A stretch of 64,000 nt of DNA from Lunularia cruciata. Its lineage: Eukaryota > Streptophyta > Marchantiopsida > Lunulariales > Lunulariaceae. Positions 1 to 9,598 of the stretch are shown here, in pieces. Under the pieces are notes generated by a model, which saw only the letters and a list, made by a program, of their open reading frames with translations, was not told the origin of the DNA and made no database searches. Position 1 is the first letter of the stretch; each line of letters opens with the position of its first letter. A program made the translations under genes and the position numbers. Location: the NCBI GenBank assembly GCA_948567375.1, contig OX419757.1:42904001-42968000 (forward strand), given 5' to 3'.

Positions 1-597
1 GAGGGAAATAGCTGGGAAATGGAGGAGTGGAAGAATGCGAGAGCTATAGGATGGTGTGGCTGCAGAAACCTGTTGAAGTGTAACAGGGTAATGAGAGCAA
101 AGCGAAATAGGACAAGATATAAACTATGTCGGAACAAGCGCTATGGCCGCTTGAGTCCTGAGATGCTAAACAGCAAAGGGAAGCAGAAGGCGGCCATAGT
201 AAACCTTCACAAAAACACCTGCGCCTTGATCAATGCCTCACGCAGTGCCAAAGTAGCTGAGTAATTGTCAGTATCCCTTGTCCCAAGTTTCTGCTCTAAA
301 ACTCATCAGTGCCAAGGCAAACTCGGTTACTCCCCTAAAATGCCGCTCAAAAGTAGTGGGGATGTCAAAAAGAACAGAAGTGGAAATGTGGAAAGAAAGG
401 GCAAGCAGAAATGCAGGCACATAAGTGTGCGCTGGAGTCTTTGCCACATAATGACGATCAGTCCAGAAAGAAAAGAATTCACATGACTAAGATGAGGGAA
501 GAAATCGAGACATACTTGATGGATCCTTGAAATCACAAATATTCATTAGTAGAGAGAAAGTCCAGGACTGATATATGAAAAAATAAAAGATATATAA
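1..597 (+). repeat. R-family repeat, copy A (R1 subtype)
   Basis: This block matches 21.5-22.15 kb (copy C) along most of its length, and its centre (about 130-350) also matches 20.24-20.49 and 22.52-22.76 kb. Shared landmarks are AAGCGCTATGG, GAAGCAGAAGG, CCATAGTAAACC, TAGCTGAG and GTGCCAAGGCAAACTC. The end carries the conserved tail CGAGACATAC. In this copy CTATGGCCGC and GCGGCCATAG form a perfect 10-bp inverted repeat. Short open frames cross it, but they are not conserved as protein between copies, so I do not call a gene. Element 1 is inserted into its right flank. Confidence 0.7.
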
Positions 598-844
598 TGT
601 TAGATTTATAATAGACATGTTAGTTCCTGTTCACTCATGACTACTGTTCACGCATGACTACTGTTCACATGAGTTACATGTGAACACCTTAGAGTTAAGT
701 TAAGAGCACATGAGTTGAACATTTCACACTGTAGATGCAAAGGTGTGCTCTAAGAGTATGCTCATGTACTTATATAATCCCAGTTCTGGGATTACCAACT
801 AGTTCAACCAATCGAGTACATACTGCTCATTTCATTTTCTCACA
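598..844 (+). repeat. Element 1 5' LTR
   Basis: The 247-bp LTR has TG...CA ends. U3 holds a 17-bp direct repeat (627-643, 644-660, partial 661-673) and a perfect 9-bp inverted repeat GTTCACATG/CATGTGAAC (663-671, 677-685), which are candidate regulatory sites. The TATA-like TATATAAT at 771-778 would place transcription start near 800. Confidence 0.93.
771..778 (+). promoter_or_regulatory. TATA box of Element 1 LTR promoter
   Basis: TATATAAT sits about 70 bases before the LTR end, the usual place in a short plant Copia LTR. The same motif recurs in the 3' LTR near 5680 and in the related Element 3 3' LTR (20012-20019). Confidence 0.6.
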
Positions 845-857
845 TGGTATCAGAGCT
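845..857 (+). other. Element 1 primer-binding site (tRNA-iMet 3' end)
   Basis: TGGTATCAGAGCT follows the LTR without a gap. TGGTATCAGAGC is the complement of the initiator-methionine tRNA 3' end used by most plant Copia elements. Confidence 0.93.
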
Positions 858-1095
858 CTAAGTTTCAGAATTCCTGTTAGCTGCTAGGGGACGCCTTAGC
901 ACACACACAAATTTCGAAATTCTGAGAGGCCTAAGTTTTACACATTAGTGTATCTGGAAAAACAAGAGTCCCTTGTTCCTCCTCTGAAGAATGTCTCTTT
1001 TCTCTGGGTTCTGAGAAAGCATTTTCTCTTATATCCTCTGTTAGTCTGGGTTTTGGGAGAGAAATTCTCCACTATCCTCTGTGAATCAAATCATC

Positions 1096-1977
1096 ATGTC
1101 TACTGCTGGTGCTGCTGGTGTTGCTGCTCCTGCTACTGCTGGTGTTGGCCTTGCTGCTGGTGTTGGTGCTCCTGGTGGTGCAATATTCTCTACTCCAGCC
1201 ATACGTTTTGACTCAACCTTTGTCAAATTCAATGGCAATTATTTCCAATCTTGGAAACATTGTCTTGCACTCAAACTGAAGGTGGCTTCAGTTTTTACAA
1301 TTGTTGATGGTACTGAAGTTAAGCCCACCTCAGCTGCTACTCTACCTGATTGGGAGCATAGGAATCTTGTTGCTCTTGAAGCAATCAATTCAGCATTAGC
1401 TCCTGAGTTTGTTCCCACCATCAGCAGGCACATGTTGGCAAGTGAAGCATGGATGGATTTAACAACCATGTACGAAGGTACCGATGATGTCACAATCATA
1501 TATCTACTGGATACTTTGATGAATTTGAAGATGCATGAAGGCACCAGTGTAGCAAAGCACATTACCAATTTTCGAGGAGTCCTCACCCAATTAGCTGCGG
1601 TGAACAACCCAATCGATGACCAGCAGGCTAAGCTCCATTTGATGAGATCTATGCATTCTAGTTTCAAGTATTTTCTGCAATCATTGCGAACACAGAAGGC
1701 ACTACATCTCTCTGATGTCATTGCTCTTCTTCTTCAAGAAGAGATCAGTATGAAGTATGAAGGTCTTGTAGAGCAAACAACTGCTCTAGCAGTCACACAA
1801 GGCTCTACATCTACTTACAGAAACAAAGGTAAAGGCAAGGGGAGTTGGAAGAATGAATCTCATGGTTTTTCTGGTCAGAACTCTTTCAACAGACCTTCTG
1901 GTCAGAATTCTTTCAGCAGATTTTCTGGTCAGAATCCTTCCCATGGTCAGAACTCTTTCAGCAGACCTTCCGGTTAG
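1096..1977 (+). CDS. Element 1 Gag (ends at in-frame TAG)
   Basis: Capsid-like protein of a plant Copia element. The first ATG after the leader is at 1096. The N-terminus is a low-complexity Ala/Gly/Val stretch. A Copia-type Gag body follows (WKHCLALKLK near residue 60, then the helical part with LLDTL and HLMRSM). The C-terminus is a run of SGQNSF-like repeats. The reading frame stops at TAG 1975-1977, where the other repeat units have CAG. The same frame then continues for 168 codons through zinc knuckle and protease, so the stop looks like a C-to-T nonsense change. Gag would package element RNA in cytoplasmic virus-like particles. Confidence 0.85.
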   Translation: MSTAGAAGVAAPATAGVGLAAGVGAPGGAIFSTPAIRFDSTFVKFNGNYFQSWKHCLALKLKVASVFTIVDGTEVKPTSAATLPDWEHRNLVALEAINSALAPEFVPTISRHMLASEAWMDLTTMYEGTDDVTIIYLLDTLMNLKMHEGTSVAKHITNFRGVLTQLAAVNNPIDDQQAKLHLMRSMHSSFKYFLQSLRTQKALHLSDVIALLLQEEISMKYEGLVEQTTALAVTQGSTSTYRNKGKGKGSWKNESHGFSGQNSFNRPSGQNSFSRFSGQNPSHGQNSFSRPSG

Positions 1978-2481
1978 AATCAGAGTTATTTCTCTACATC
2001 TTCTGGAGGAAATTCCTTCAGACCTTCTATCATCTGTCACTACTGCTCAAAGAAGGGACATCACATCAAAGACTGTTGCAAGCGCATTGCTGATACAAGG
2101 GAGAAAGGAGGCAAGGAACACCATCACTCCAATGCTTCTACAACTCACCTCTCTTTGTACAACGTTGATGTTGTTCCTTCAGTCACTCAGGACAAGAGAT
2201 GGTACATCGACACTGCTGCTCCTCAGCACATGACCTACCAACGAACCTGTTTCTTGGTCTATGAAGCATACTCACCACCTAGACAAGTTTACTTGGCTGA
2301 TGGTTCCAACATTGCTATTCTAGGCCATGGGACAGTTTCTGTTAAGCTTGCTTGTTCAGAGAAGTTCTACATGCTAGAAGATGTTCTACATGTTCCTTTG
2401 CTGAACAAGAATCTCTATTCAGCACTTCAGCAAGTCACATGGATCATTTCAGTTAAAGGAAACCAGCATTTTCCTTTATGA
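1978..2481 (+). pseudogene. Element 1 zinc knuckle and protease segment
   Basis: This continues the gag frame after the TAG. A CX2CX4HX4C nucleic-acid-binding knuckle (CHYCSKKGHHIKDC) is followed by the retroviral-type aspartic protease start WYIDTAAPQHM, in which the usual DSGA is DTAA. The frame ends with TGA at 2479 after a small deletion near 2430, seen by comparison with Element 3 (16740-16800). The protease would cut the polyprotein; here it is separated from Gag by a stop and from integrase by a frameshift. Confidence 0.8.
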
Positions 2482-2629
2482 TGATCTGCAGAATTTGATT
2501 GCATCCTGTCCTAGATTGGATAACTTTTGGCTACTGGGAGAGTCCATTGAGCAACCTCAAGATGCTGCAGTCTCTACATCAACTCAGTCTCAGCCATCTC
2601 AAGCTGCTGCAATCTCTATTCCAACTAGG

Positions 2630-3167
2630 GATACATATTTTGCCCTACTTCCCTATGGCATCGACGACTTGGGCACATCAGCAAGAATCGACTTCAACTT
2701 CTACAAGACAAAGATCTGGTTGCTGGGATGGATAGGATCCATCCTCATTTGTTTCCTGTTTGCTCACCTTGTCTTCATGGCAAGCAAACTCGAATTCCCT
2801 TACCTCAGGAAAGAGCTACTAGAGCCACTGTTCCATTGGCTCTCATCCATTCTGATGTTTGTGGTCCCATCTCTTCTGCCACCTACACTGGTTACAGATA
2901 CTTTGTGACCTTCATTGATGATTACACAAGGTACACATTCTTGTATCTACTCAAATTCAAACATGAAGTTTTTACTTGTTTTCAAGAATACGTGACCTAT
3001 GCAGAGACTCAACTCAATCAGAAGGTTCGGGTGTTGCACTCAGACAATGGTGGTGAATACAACTCTGCAGATTTTCATCTTTTCTGCAAAGGCAAAGGTA
3101 TCTGCACCAGTTCAGCACTCCACATACTCCTCAGCAAAATGGTGTTGCTGAGAGAAAGAACAGAACA
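2630..3167 (+). pseudogene. Element 1 integrase (frameshifted)
   Basis: The GAG-pre-integrase piece RRLGHISKN is followed by CSPCLHGKQ, then the integrase core with SDVCGP, FIDDYTRY and LHSDNGGEY (first two Asp of the D,D,E triad). A one-base deletion near 3101, relative to Element 3, shifts the frame. The NGVAERKN segment with the catalytic Glu therefore reads in the third frame, joined to the RT frame. The enzyme would insert the cDNA in the nucleus; as read it is broken. Confidence 0.82.
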
Positions 3168-5483
3168 TTGGTGGAAGCAGTCCGCACTATGTTATTTGAG
3201 TCTGGACTCCCCAAGCCTTACTGGGGAGAGGCACTACACACTACCAACTTTCTGCAAAATCGAAGTCCTACCAAAGCCATCTCCTCCGAAGTCACACCCT
3301 TCCAACTCTGGTTTGGTTATAAACCTAATCTATCCCTACTTCGAATTTTTGGTTGCATTGCTTATGCACATGTTCCATCTTCTTCCAGATCTAAACTCGA
3401 TTCTAAGTCTTCCAAGTGTATCTTCCTTGGTTATGATCCGGATAGTAAAGCTTATAGACTACAGAAAATATCTGATAACTCTATTTTTCTGTCAAGAGAT
3501 GTTCAGTTTCAGGAACATACCTCCGCTCATGAACATACACAATGTTCTGACACTCAGGATGTTCAACTGGATTTCATCTATGATCCGACAATGTTCATTC
3601 CCTCTCCTGCTTCTAGTTCTCAGTCTACCCACAGTCTATCCCCGCCAACTCCTACTCAGTCACCTCCTCTCCACAATCTTACAGCTCCAACAATTCCTTC
3701 TCCCTTACCTTCTTCACTACAATCCTTACCTTCTAGTTCTGACAATCCACACAGGTCCTCAGGATCCTCTATCATTGTTTACTCTAGAAGGCCAAAACCT
3801 CTACCTTCTCCAGATGCTGTCCAAGCTCGAAAATATGATGCACTGTTGGAGTCTGCTAATGCATTAAGCGTGCATTACTCTACATCTGACCCTGATCCCG
3901 ACACTTATGAAGCTGCTATCACTGGACCCGATTCCAGTAAATGGTTTGAGGCTATTCAAGATGAGCTTCAGTCCATGGAGAACAATCAAACATGGGTCAT
4001 CACGGAGTTACCAGCAGGTCGCAAGGCAGTCACCTGTAAATGGATTTTTAAGAAGAAATACGATGCACAAGGTTTGATCCAAAGGTACAAGGCTAGACTT
4101 GTTGCTCGTGGTTTCTCTCAAGTTCCAGGTATTGACTACACAGAGACCTACTCTCCTGTTGTCAAATTGACAACAATTCGTGTGTTGCTTGCTTACTCAG
4201 CTCAGAATGATTTGGAAGTGCATGCTCTTGATGTCAAAACAGCTTTTCTCAATGGCACATTGACTGAGAAGATCTACATGCACATTCCTCCTGGCCTGCT
4301 GACTCCTGACCAGCACAAGCAGCAACAAGCCACTAAACAAGGGCAATTGGTTTTACAGCTGTACAAGGCTTTGTATGGTCTCAAACAGTCTGCCAGACAG
4401 TGGTATCACAAGTTTGATCAATTTTTACTAGGTTTGGGATTTCAGCACTCTGGAGCTGATTCTAATCTCTATATCTTCCATTCTGGTTCTCATTTTGTCA
4501 TCTTACCTCTTTATGTAGATGATTGCATCCTTGCCAGCAATAACCTTTCTCTTCTCCTCTCTGTCAAAGAGTCTCTTAAACAGAGTTTTGAGATGACTGA
4601 TCTGGGAGAGATTAGTCATTGTCTTCAGTTGCAAGTCACAAGAGACAGAAAACAAAGAAAGATCAGTCTATCTCAAGAGAGATATTTAAGAGAGATTCTT
4701 ACTCGTTTTCATATGCAAGACTGTAAACCTGTTTACAATCCTGTAGAGTCAGGAGTGAGATTAAGTCTTCAGGATTGTCCAAAAACTGATCAAGAGAGAG
4801 AGTATATGAAAACAGTACCTTACCAATCTGCAGTGGGGAGTTTGATGTGGGCCATGGTCAGCACTAGGCCTGATCTGGCTTATGCTGTCAGTTCAGTTGC
4901 CAAGTATATGGCAAATCCTGGCCTGAACCATTGGAAGGCTGTCAAAAGGATCTTCCGGTACATTCAAGGTACAATGTCACAGGGCCTAACTTACAGTGCA
5001 TCTAGTACTCCCATTCATGGGTACTCTGACTCAGATTGGGGAGGAGATCAAGACACAAGACGATCTACAGGAGGATACTGCTTTATCTTCTGTAATGCAG
5101 CTGTCTGTTGGTCAAGCAAAAGGCAAGCTTCTGTTTCTTTATCCAGCACTGAAGCTGAATACATGGCCTTGTCAAAGGCGGCGACTGAAGCAGTATGGCT
5201 TAAGCGCTTGTTAAGTGACCTGGGTTTTCCTGGAGAAACTATGAAGCTGTACTGCGACAGCAACAGTGGAATTGATCTTGTTACTCCAACAAAGCAGCAT
5301 GAGAGAACAAAGCACATAGACATCAGATTCCACTTTGTCAGAGAAAAGGTGGAAGACAAGGAGATCTCTGTTTCACGGGTGGACACCAGAGATAATACTG
5401 CAGACATTTTTACGAAGGGATTGACTAGAGAACTGCATACAAAGTTTTGTCATGCACTAGGAGTTATAGATAATAGACAATAA
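3118..5483 (+). CDS. Element 1 integrase C-terminus, reverse transcriptase and RNase H
   Basis: One uninterrupted frame of nearly 790 codons with no ATG at its start; it would be expressed only as part of a polyprotein. It begins in the integrase (QQNGVAERKN) and passes a Ser/Pro-rich linker (about 3590-3780). It then holds a full Copia reverse transcriptase: CKWIFKKK, KARLVARGF, LDVKTAFLNG, and catalytic YVDD at 4512-4523. RNase H follows with SSTEAEYMAL and CDSNSGIDL, then the usual ADIFTKGL end. All visible catalytic motifs are intact, unlike the upstream half. The product would make cDNA in virus-like particles. The stop at 5481 lies 22 bases before the 3' LTR. Confidence 0.9.
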
Positions 5484-5495
5484 CCAAATGTCCAT

Positions 5496-5505
5496 TAAGA
5501 GGGGG
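5496..5505 (+). other. Element 1 polypurine tract
   Basis: AAGAGGGGG-type purine run ending directly at the 3' LTR start. It serves as plus-strand primer in LTR elements. Confidence 0.8.
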
Positions 5506-5753
5506 TGTTAGATTTATAATAGACATGTTAGTTCCTGTTCACTCATGACTACTGTTCACGCATGAGCTACTGTTCACATGAGTTACATGTGAACACCTTA
5601 GAGTTAAGTTAAGAGCACATGAGTTACACATTTCACACTGTAGATGCAAAGGTGTGCTCTAAGAGTATGCTCATGTACTTATATAATCCCAGTTCTGGGA
5701 TTACCAACTAGTTCAACCAATCTAGTACATACTGCTCATTTCATTTTCTCACA
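5506..5753 (+). repeat. Element 1 3' LTR
   Basis: A 248-bp copy of the 5' LTR with about three substitutions and one one-base insertion. It is followed by the target duplication TATAA at 5754-5758. Confidence 0.93.
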
Positions 5754-5758
5754 TATAA

Positions 5759-6489
5759 TCCATGAAGGTGTTAACAATCAGTTCATTTTGAAGATGATGG
5801 ATAGGTAGTTCATAAAGCATATATATAAAATTCAATTCACATAATTCCAGTTTTATGTATATTTACGCATTTGATCGTGTCCAGTACGTGTCAAGACCAT
5901 TCATCGGCATATCCGAAATAGGATTAAATGCTACTGACCAACTCTTAGATATTAATCATTGCGTAAACTGTAAACAATGACGGAATAGAAACGGGGGAAA
6001 CAGAGATGACAACCACCGATCGAAATTGGGAAGATAATTAAGATAGTTCTATATTAAGTATGAACTGAACCAAACTTAATTGATCACAAGTGAAACAAAG
6101 TTGAAAATCTTGAAATGATAACTGCAATCTATAATCTTGAAATCTAACTGCACACCTTCGTTTGATTTGGTAATATCTTTTGAGAGGAAGCATTTCTTCA
6201 TCTCTACTGCTTCACGTGGAGATTTGTCCTTTTTACCGAAGGATACAAACCCGTTTGTAGGTCAGGTCCCTTGGAGAGCTACAACAGACAAGAGACAATT
6301 ATTCATCTTAGTATACTTGAAAAGATGCTAATTGATGTCAGGTCGTTCGGACAGGCACTACAGAAACTAGTGTTTACCTCAGTTGCTAGCAAACTCTTCC
6401 AGACGAGCAAGATACTGATGAAAAAAATATTTGGAGTTCGGATCCGATTCGATCCGCATTGTGCCATAATGTAACATATTGCGTAATGA
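5759..6489. other. Intergenic stretch, nothing recognised
   Basis: No frame with protein-like composition, no structured RNA and no clear match to the R landmarks. It is probably decayed repeat or spacer. Confidence 0.4.
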
Positions 6490-7090
6490 ACCGCAGAGCA
6501 CGCTGTAAACGACCCGGTTCCATACCCACATCTGACAGCACGGACTCTGACACATGATTGTCATACGATAGTCATAATTATCTAGTACATAATAACCCAA
6601 TAGAAGTCATCATAACTATCAAATACATGGAGGCATACGCGAGACTGCATACAGGTGTTAGCATGTTATTTGTGATACATAGATACCTGCAGTACATTGT
6701 GTGTGCGAGTGAGTGTAACCTTGAGAGAGAAGAATGTCATGGTAAACCAAAGAGGATATTAGTGCATAGAACATTGACTGCCCGAGTCTCAAAACTTATT
6801 GGACACCCCCGAAGCGAGTGTATGAGGACTGACATTAATCCCTGCATACTCTATGTCCGCATGAGTCCGTCAACATTATAAAACACAATAAAGAAGCAGT
6901 TCTATTATGCTTTTCACAGTAAGTCTACACGATACCACTCACAACTGCGAACACCCATAACTTCATCAGTGCCCTACGGGTGCCAAGATAACCGGATGCA
7001 ATGCTTGTATCTCCAGTCCTGCATTTCCGTTCTTTTGCTATGAGTACCAAGGTAAACTCGGTTCTTCCTGGAGCCTTTCTCTGACAAGAA
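6490..7090 (+). repeat. R-family repeat, R2 subtype, copy 1
   Basis: It aligns along its length with 27335-27960 and more weakly with 30400-30840. Landmarks are CCCGGTTCCATACCC, the GACTCTGACAC block, GCGAGTGTATGAGGACT, TATGTCCGCATGAGTC, the AGTAAGTCT block and GAGTACCAAGGTAAACTC. The last block is shared with the R1 copies, so R1 and R2 are subtypes of one family. No conserved coding frame. Confidence 0.7.
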
Positions 7091-7585
7091 AAAACCAAAA
7101 AACATACATTATCTGGAATGGAGAACAACAGATTGGCAGCAGAGCAGGAAGAAAAACCAGCAGTCGGGCAGTAAGATGGAAGTGAGAGAGAGTAAATGAC
7201 TTGTATATCACCTTTAGGGTCAAGGGGAGAACATACCTTTCATATATACCCGTAGGGTGAAGAGTATAATTGAAAGCTGAAGAAGAGAACAGCTAGAATG
7301 CTAAATAAATGCGATCAAAAGAGAGCAATAAAAGCACAAAAACTGCAAGTAGAGAGTAGGGATCCAGGTAGGAAAGGAAGCATTGTAATGAATGATGTTA
7401 GTGAGAGCGAGAAGCATTCTTAAGCAGCAAAAAGACAATCAGACTCAAAGACTGTTAGTAGGCGAGTGAGGAGAATGTCATAAAAGCTTAACCCGTACAC
7501 ATGACGTGGACAGGTAGTGCAGGATGTGGACAATGATACATTCTAGTGCTACCTTTAGTCCTATATCGTAATATATGGGAAGCGA
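7091..7585. other. Spacer between R units, nothing recognised
   Basis: Purine-rich unique-looking sequence. No coding frame or repeat landmark supported. Confidence 0.35.
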
Positions 7586-8770
7586 GAGCAGTGGGCGAGG
7601 AGTGGATCGTGTCCTGGCTGGGTCAGAGTGGAGAGTGAGAGGACAGGATATGAGGGATGAGAGCAGAAGCTGTTTGAGGAACAGGAGATCCGGAACTCAT
7701 GAAGTGGATAAGTAGTGCAGATGGAATGGCAATGAAATGATATGTATGATAAGTGATGAGTATTAAATCCGTAAATGAGATTAAGTGAATGTAACAAATC
7801 GAATGTAAACCGCAGTAGCATAATAGCAACATATCGTGAGCAACACATGTATAGAACTAGTAAGATTCATACAATCGGTAACTGCTAAGCAACGCATGTC
7901 GAGAAATATTATACATCGGGTACTTGATCACCTACAAGCGAAACGTGGGCGATTGAAGTAATATGAAATCGGGAGTTGGGCAGGAACCTCGAAACCAAAA
8001 GGCATGTACGAACAGTCAAATATCGAGCTAGTGGTAATAGAAAGAGCATTAGTTGACGATGGGTGGAGTGCCGAAGTAGCTGAGAGAATGTCAGTACTGC
8101 TCGAACTGAGGTTCTGTTTGAAAGCTCATGAGTGCCAAAGAGAACTCGGGTGCTACCCAAAGTGCTGCTTATATTAGGAAAAGGGCTGAGAAAAGAAACC
8201 GGTGGAAAATTATGTGTGGACCAGCAATGTCAAGTAGGATTTATCTCGAATGTCAGGCAATTGGAAGGAAAGAGACGAAGCAAGTGTAGGGACAGGAGTG
8301 TTCAGAATAACCACGACTGCAGAATGATAACGAGCCAATGAAAACTGTGAGCAGAAGAAGAAAGGAAGGGAAGCGAGACGTACCTGAAAGAAAATCATGA
8401 TTAGTCGAGAGGTAAGCATAACCTAGCATAGAAGACTTAACCATTCAATTCTATAGCAAAAACTCATTAATGGTAACCAACAAGAGATGTAGGCATGGAA
8501 GCAACTAGAAGGAGCAAGGATGAAGTAAGAGTGGAGAGTGGAGAGCAAGGCAAAAGAAAATAATGACCAAAAGAGGGGGAGGGAGAGGGGGTTTGGGGGG
8601 AGAACCTCGGGTGCTGTGAGGGGTGGGTGACTGGCAAAGTGGGTCCGCATGGTTTTAAGGTTATATCCAAGTCGTGTAACCAATAACTGGAAGTCTAACC
8701 TAAGTAATGAGGGGTTTTGAGGTCGTGAGAGGACAGGATATGAGGACATGAGAGCAAAAACCGTTCTTCT
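7586..8770 (+). repeat. R-family unit with head and tail, leading into the next unit
   Basis: The head GAGAGCAGAAGC...GATCCGGAACTCAT is at about 7657-7700. The middle block (GTGCCGAAGTAGCTGAG, GCTCATGAGTGCCAAAG) is at 8065-8145 and the tail GAGACGTACCTGAAAG at about 8375. A second head, ATGAGAGCAAAAACCGTTC, starts at about 8747 and is cut by Element 3; its remainder (GGATCCAGAACTCATT) resumes at 20085. The unit is therefore about 1.1 kb and units abut head to tail. A G-rich run lies at 8575-8600. Confidence 0.65.
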
Positions 8771-9055
8771 CGGTAGACTAGCATGATAATGATCTCATTT
8801 GTACATCACTAGTGTGTTGCATTAGTCAAGCATATTAACATACCTCTGTTAGAATCTTGTAACTATCATAACATAACAGTTACTACAAGATCGGTTAGTG
8901 CTCGTTAAGACCTGTTAAAATAGGCCCTGGTTAGTGTCTGTGTGTCAACCTATTAGCACAGCCTTCAATCCACTTGATGAATTCTCTGTATCTAAGTAAA
9001 TCCCGACTTAGAGGTTCTTTCAGGTTAATCGATTCATTCTATTCGTTTTCCTACA
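8771..9055 (+). repeat. Element 3 5' LTR
   Basis: It matches 19784-20074 over its length (AGCATGATAATGATCTCA, GTGTCAACCT, CACAGCCTTCAATCC, TTCAGGTTAAT). It ends CCTACA. The remnant TCAGAGC (9056-9062) follows, an iMet primer site that has lost its first five bases. Confidence 0.88.
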
Positions 9056-9148
9056 TCAGAGCAGAAGATCTTAGCATTCCTCACTAGCTGCTAGGGGACA
9101 CCTTAGAAACCATTTTCAAAATTCTGAGAGTTCTGATCTTATACACAA

Positions 9149-9598
9149 TGTTAATTTAGTTAATCTCTAGTTTAGAGACTTCTCTTGATTTTAAAGTTTT
9201 GTTAGAATCCTCTAGAAGCCCTGCCAAATGTCCTCTACTTAGGGTAAAGAGGGGCACAGCCCTAATTAGGGTTAAACAAAGCAACCCCCTAGGGTTTGCT
9301 GAAATGTATATAAGAGTGTTTTCTACTCCTGTTTCAATTAGTTCTTCAACAAGGGTGATTCCCAACACCTCTTCATTGCATTTCGTGAAATCCTGAGTTT
9401 CCTGACATCATCTCAGGATTGTCTTTTGATATCTCAGTATTAGAGGCTACTAGTGCTGCGTGAGAGAACTACTTGATGCTTGTGAACTGTGATAGAAAGA
9501 GAGAGGTCTAGTATTGCAGTAGTGATGTCTGATACATCAGAGATAAGAGAGAGTGATAGACCTTCCACTTCAAAGAGTAGGAAGCTTGGTTCTTATCA
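9149..9598 (+). repeat. Element 2 5' LTR
   Basis: The 450-bp LTR has TG...CA ends. The TATA box TATATAA is at 9307-9313, so the transcript would start near 9340 and carry a leader of about 185 bases. That leader has an 11-codon upstream frame (9476-9511) before the ATG at 9525, which lies inside the LTR and opens the gag frame. Confidence 0.93.
9307..9313 (+). promoter_or_regulatory. TATA box of Element 2 LTR promoter
   Basis: TATATAA, conserved in the 3' LTR near 13953, about 160 bases into the LTR. Confidence 0.65.

Larger units (their letters stand above)
598..5753 (+). mobile_element. Element 1: complete Ty1/copia LTR retrotransposon
   Basis: LTRs at 598-844 and 5506-5753 both start TGTTAGATTT and end CTCACA. 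The 5-bp target duplication TATAA lies at 593-597 and 5754-5758. The order gag, zinc knuckle, protease, integrase, reverse transcriptase, RNase H is the Ty1/copia order. The LTRs differ by about three substitutions and one indel by eye, so the insertion is recent. Even so, gag-pol has one in-frame stop (1975) and at least two frameshifts (near 2430 and 3101). It is related in protein sequence to Element 3 but not to Element 2. Confidence 0.95.

Noticed and set aside
19-264. Possible small Cys/Arg-rich protein in R copy A
   Set aside because: The frame is not kept in copies B, C and D, and changes between copies do not favour synonymous sites. It is a chance open frame in a repeat.
948-1211. 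Cys/Trp-rich plus-strand frame
   Set aside because: It is the shifted reading of the GCT/GGT-rich start of Element 1 gag and has no homologue value.
1239-1721. 160-codon minus-strand frame in Element 1 gag
   Set aside because: Antisense shadow of gag; the plus frame has the conserved Copia motifs.
1975-1977. Programmed stop-codon readthrough between gag and pol of Element 1
   Set aside because: The TAG lies in a Gln repeat as a one-base change from CAG, not at the domain border. Related Element 3 gives no support.
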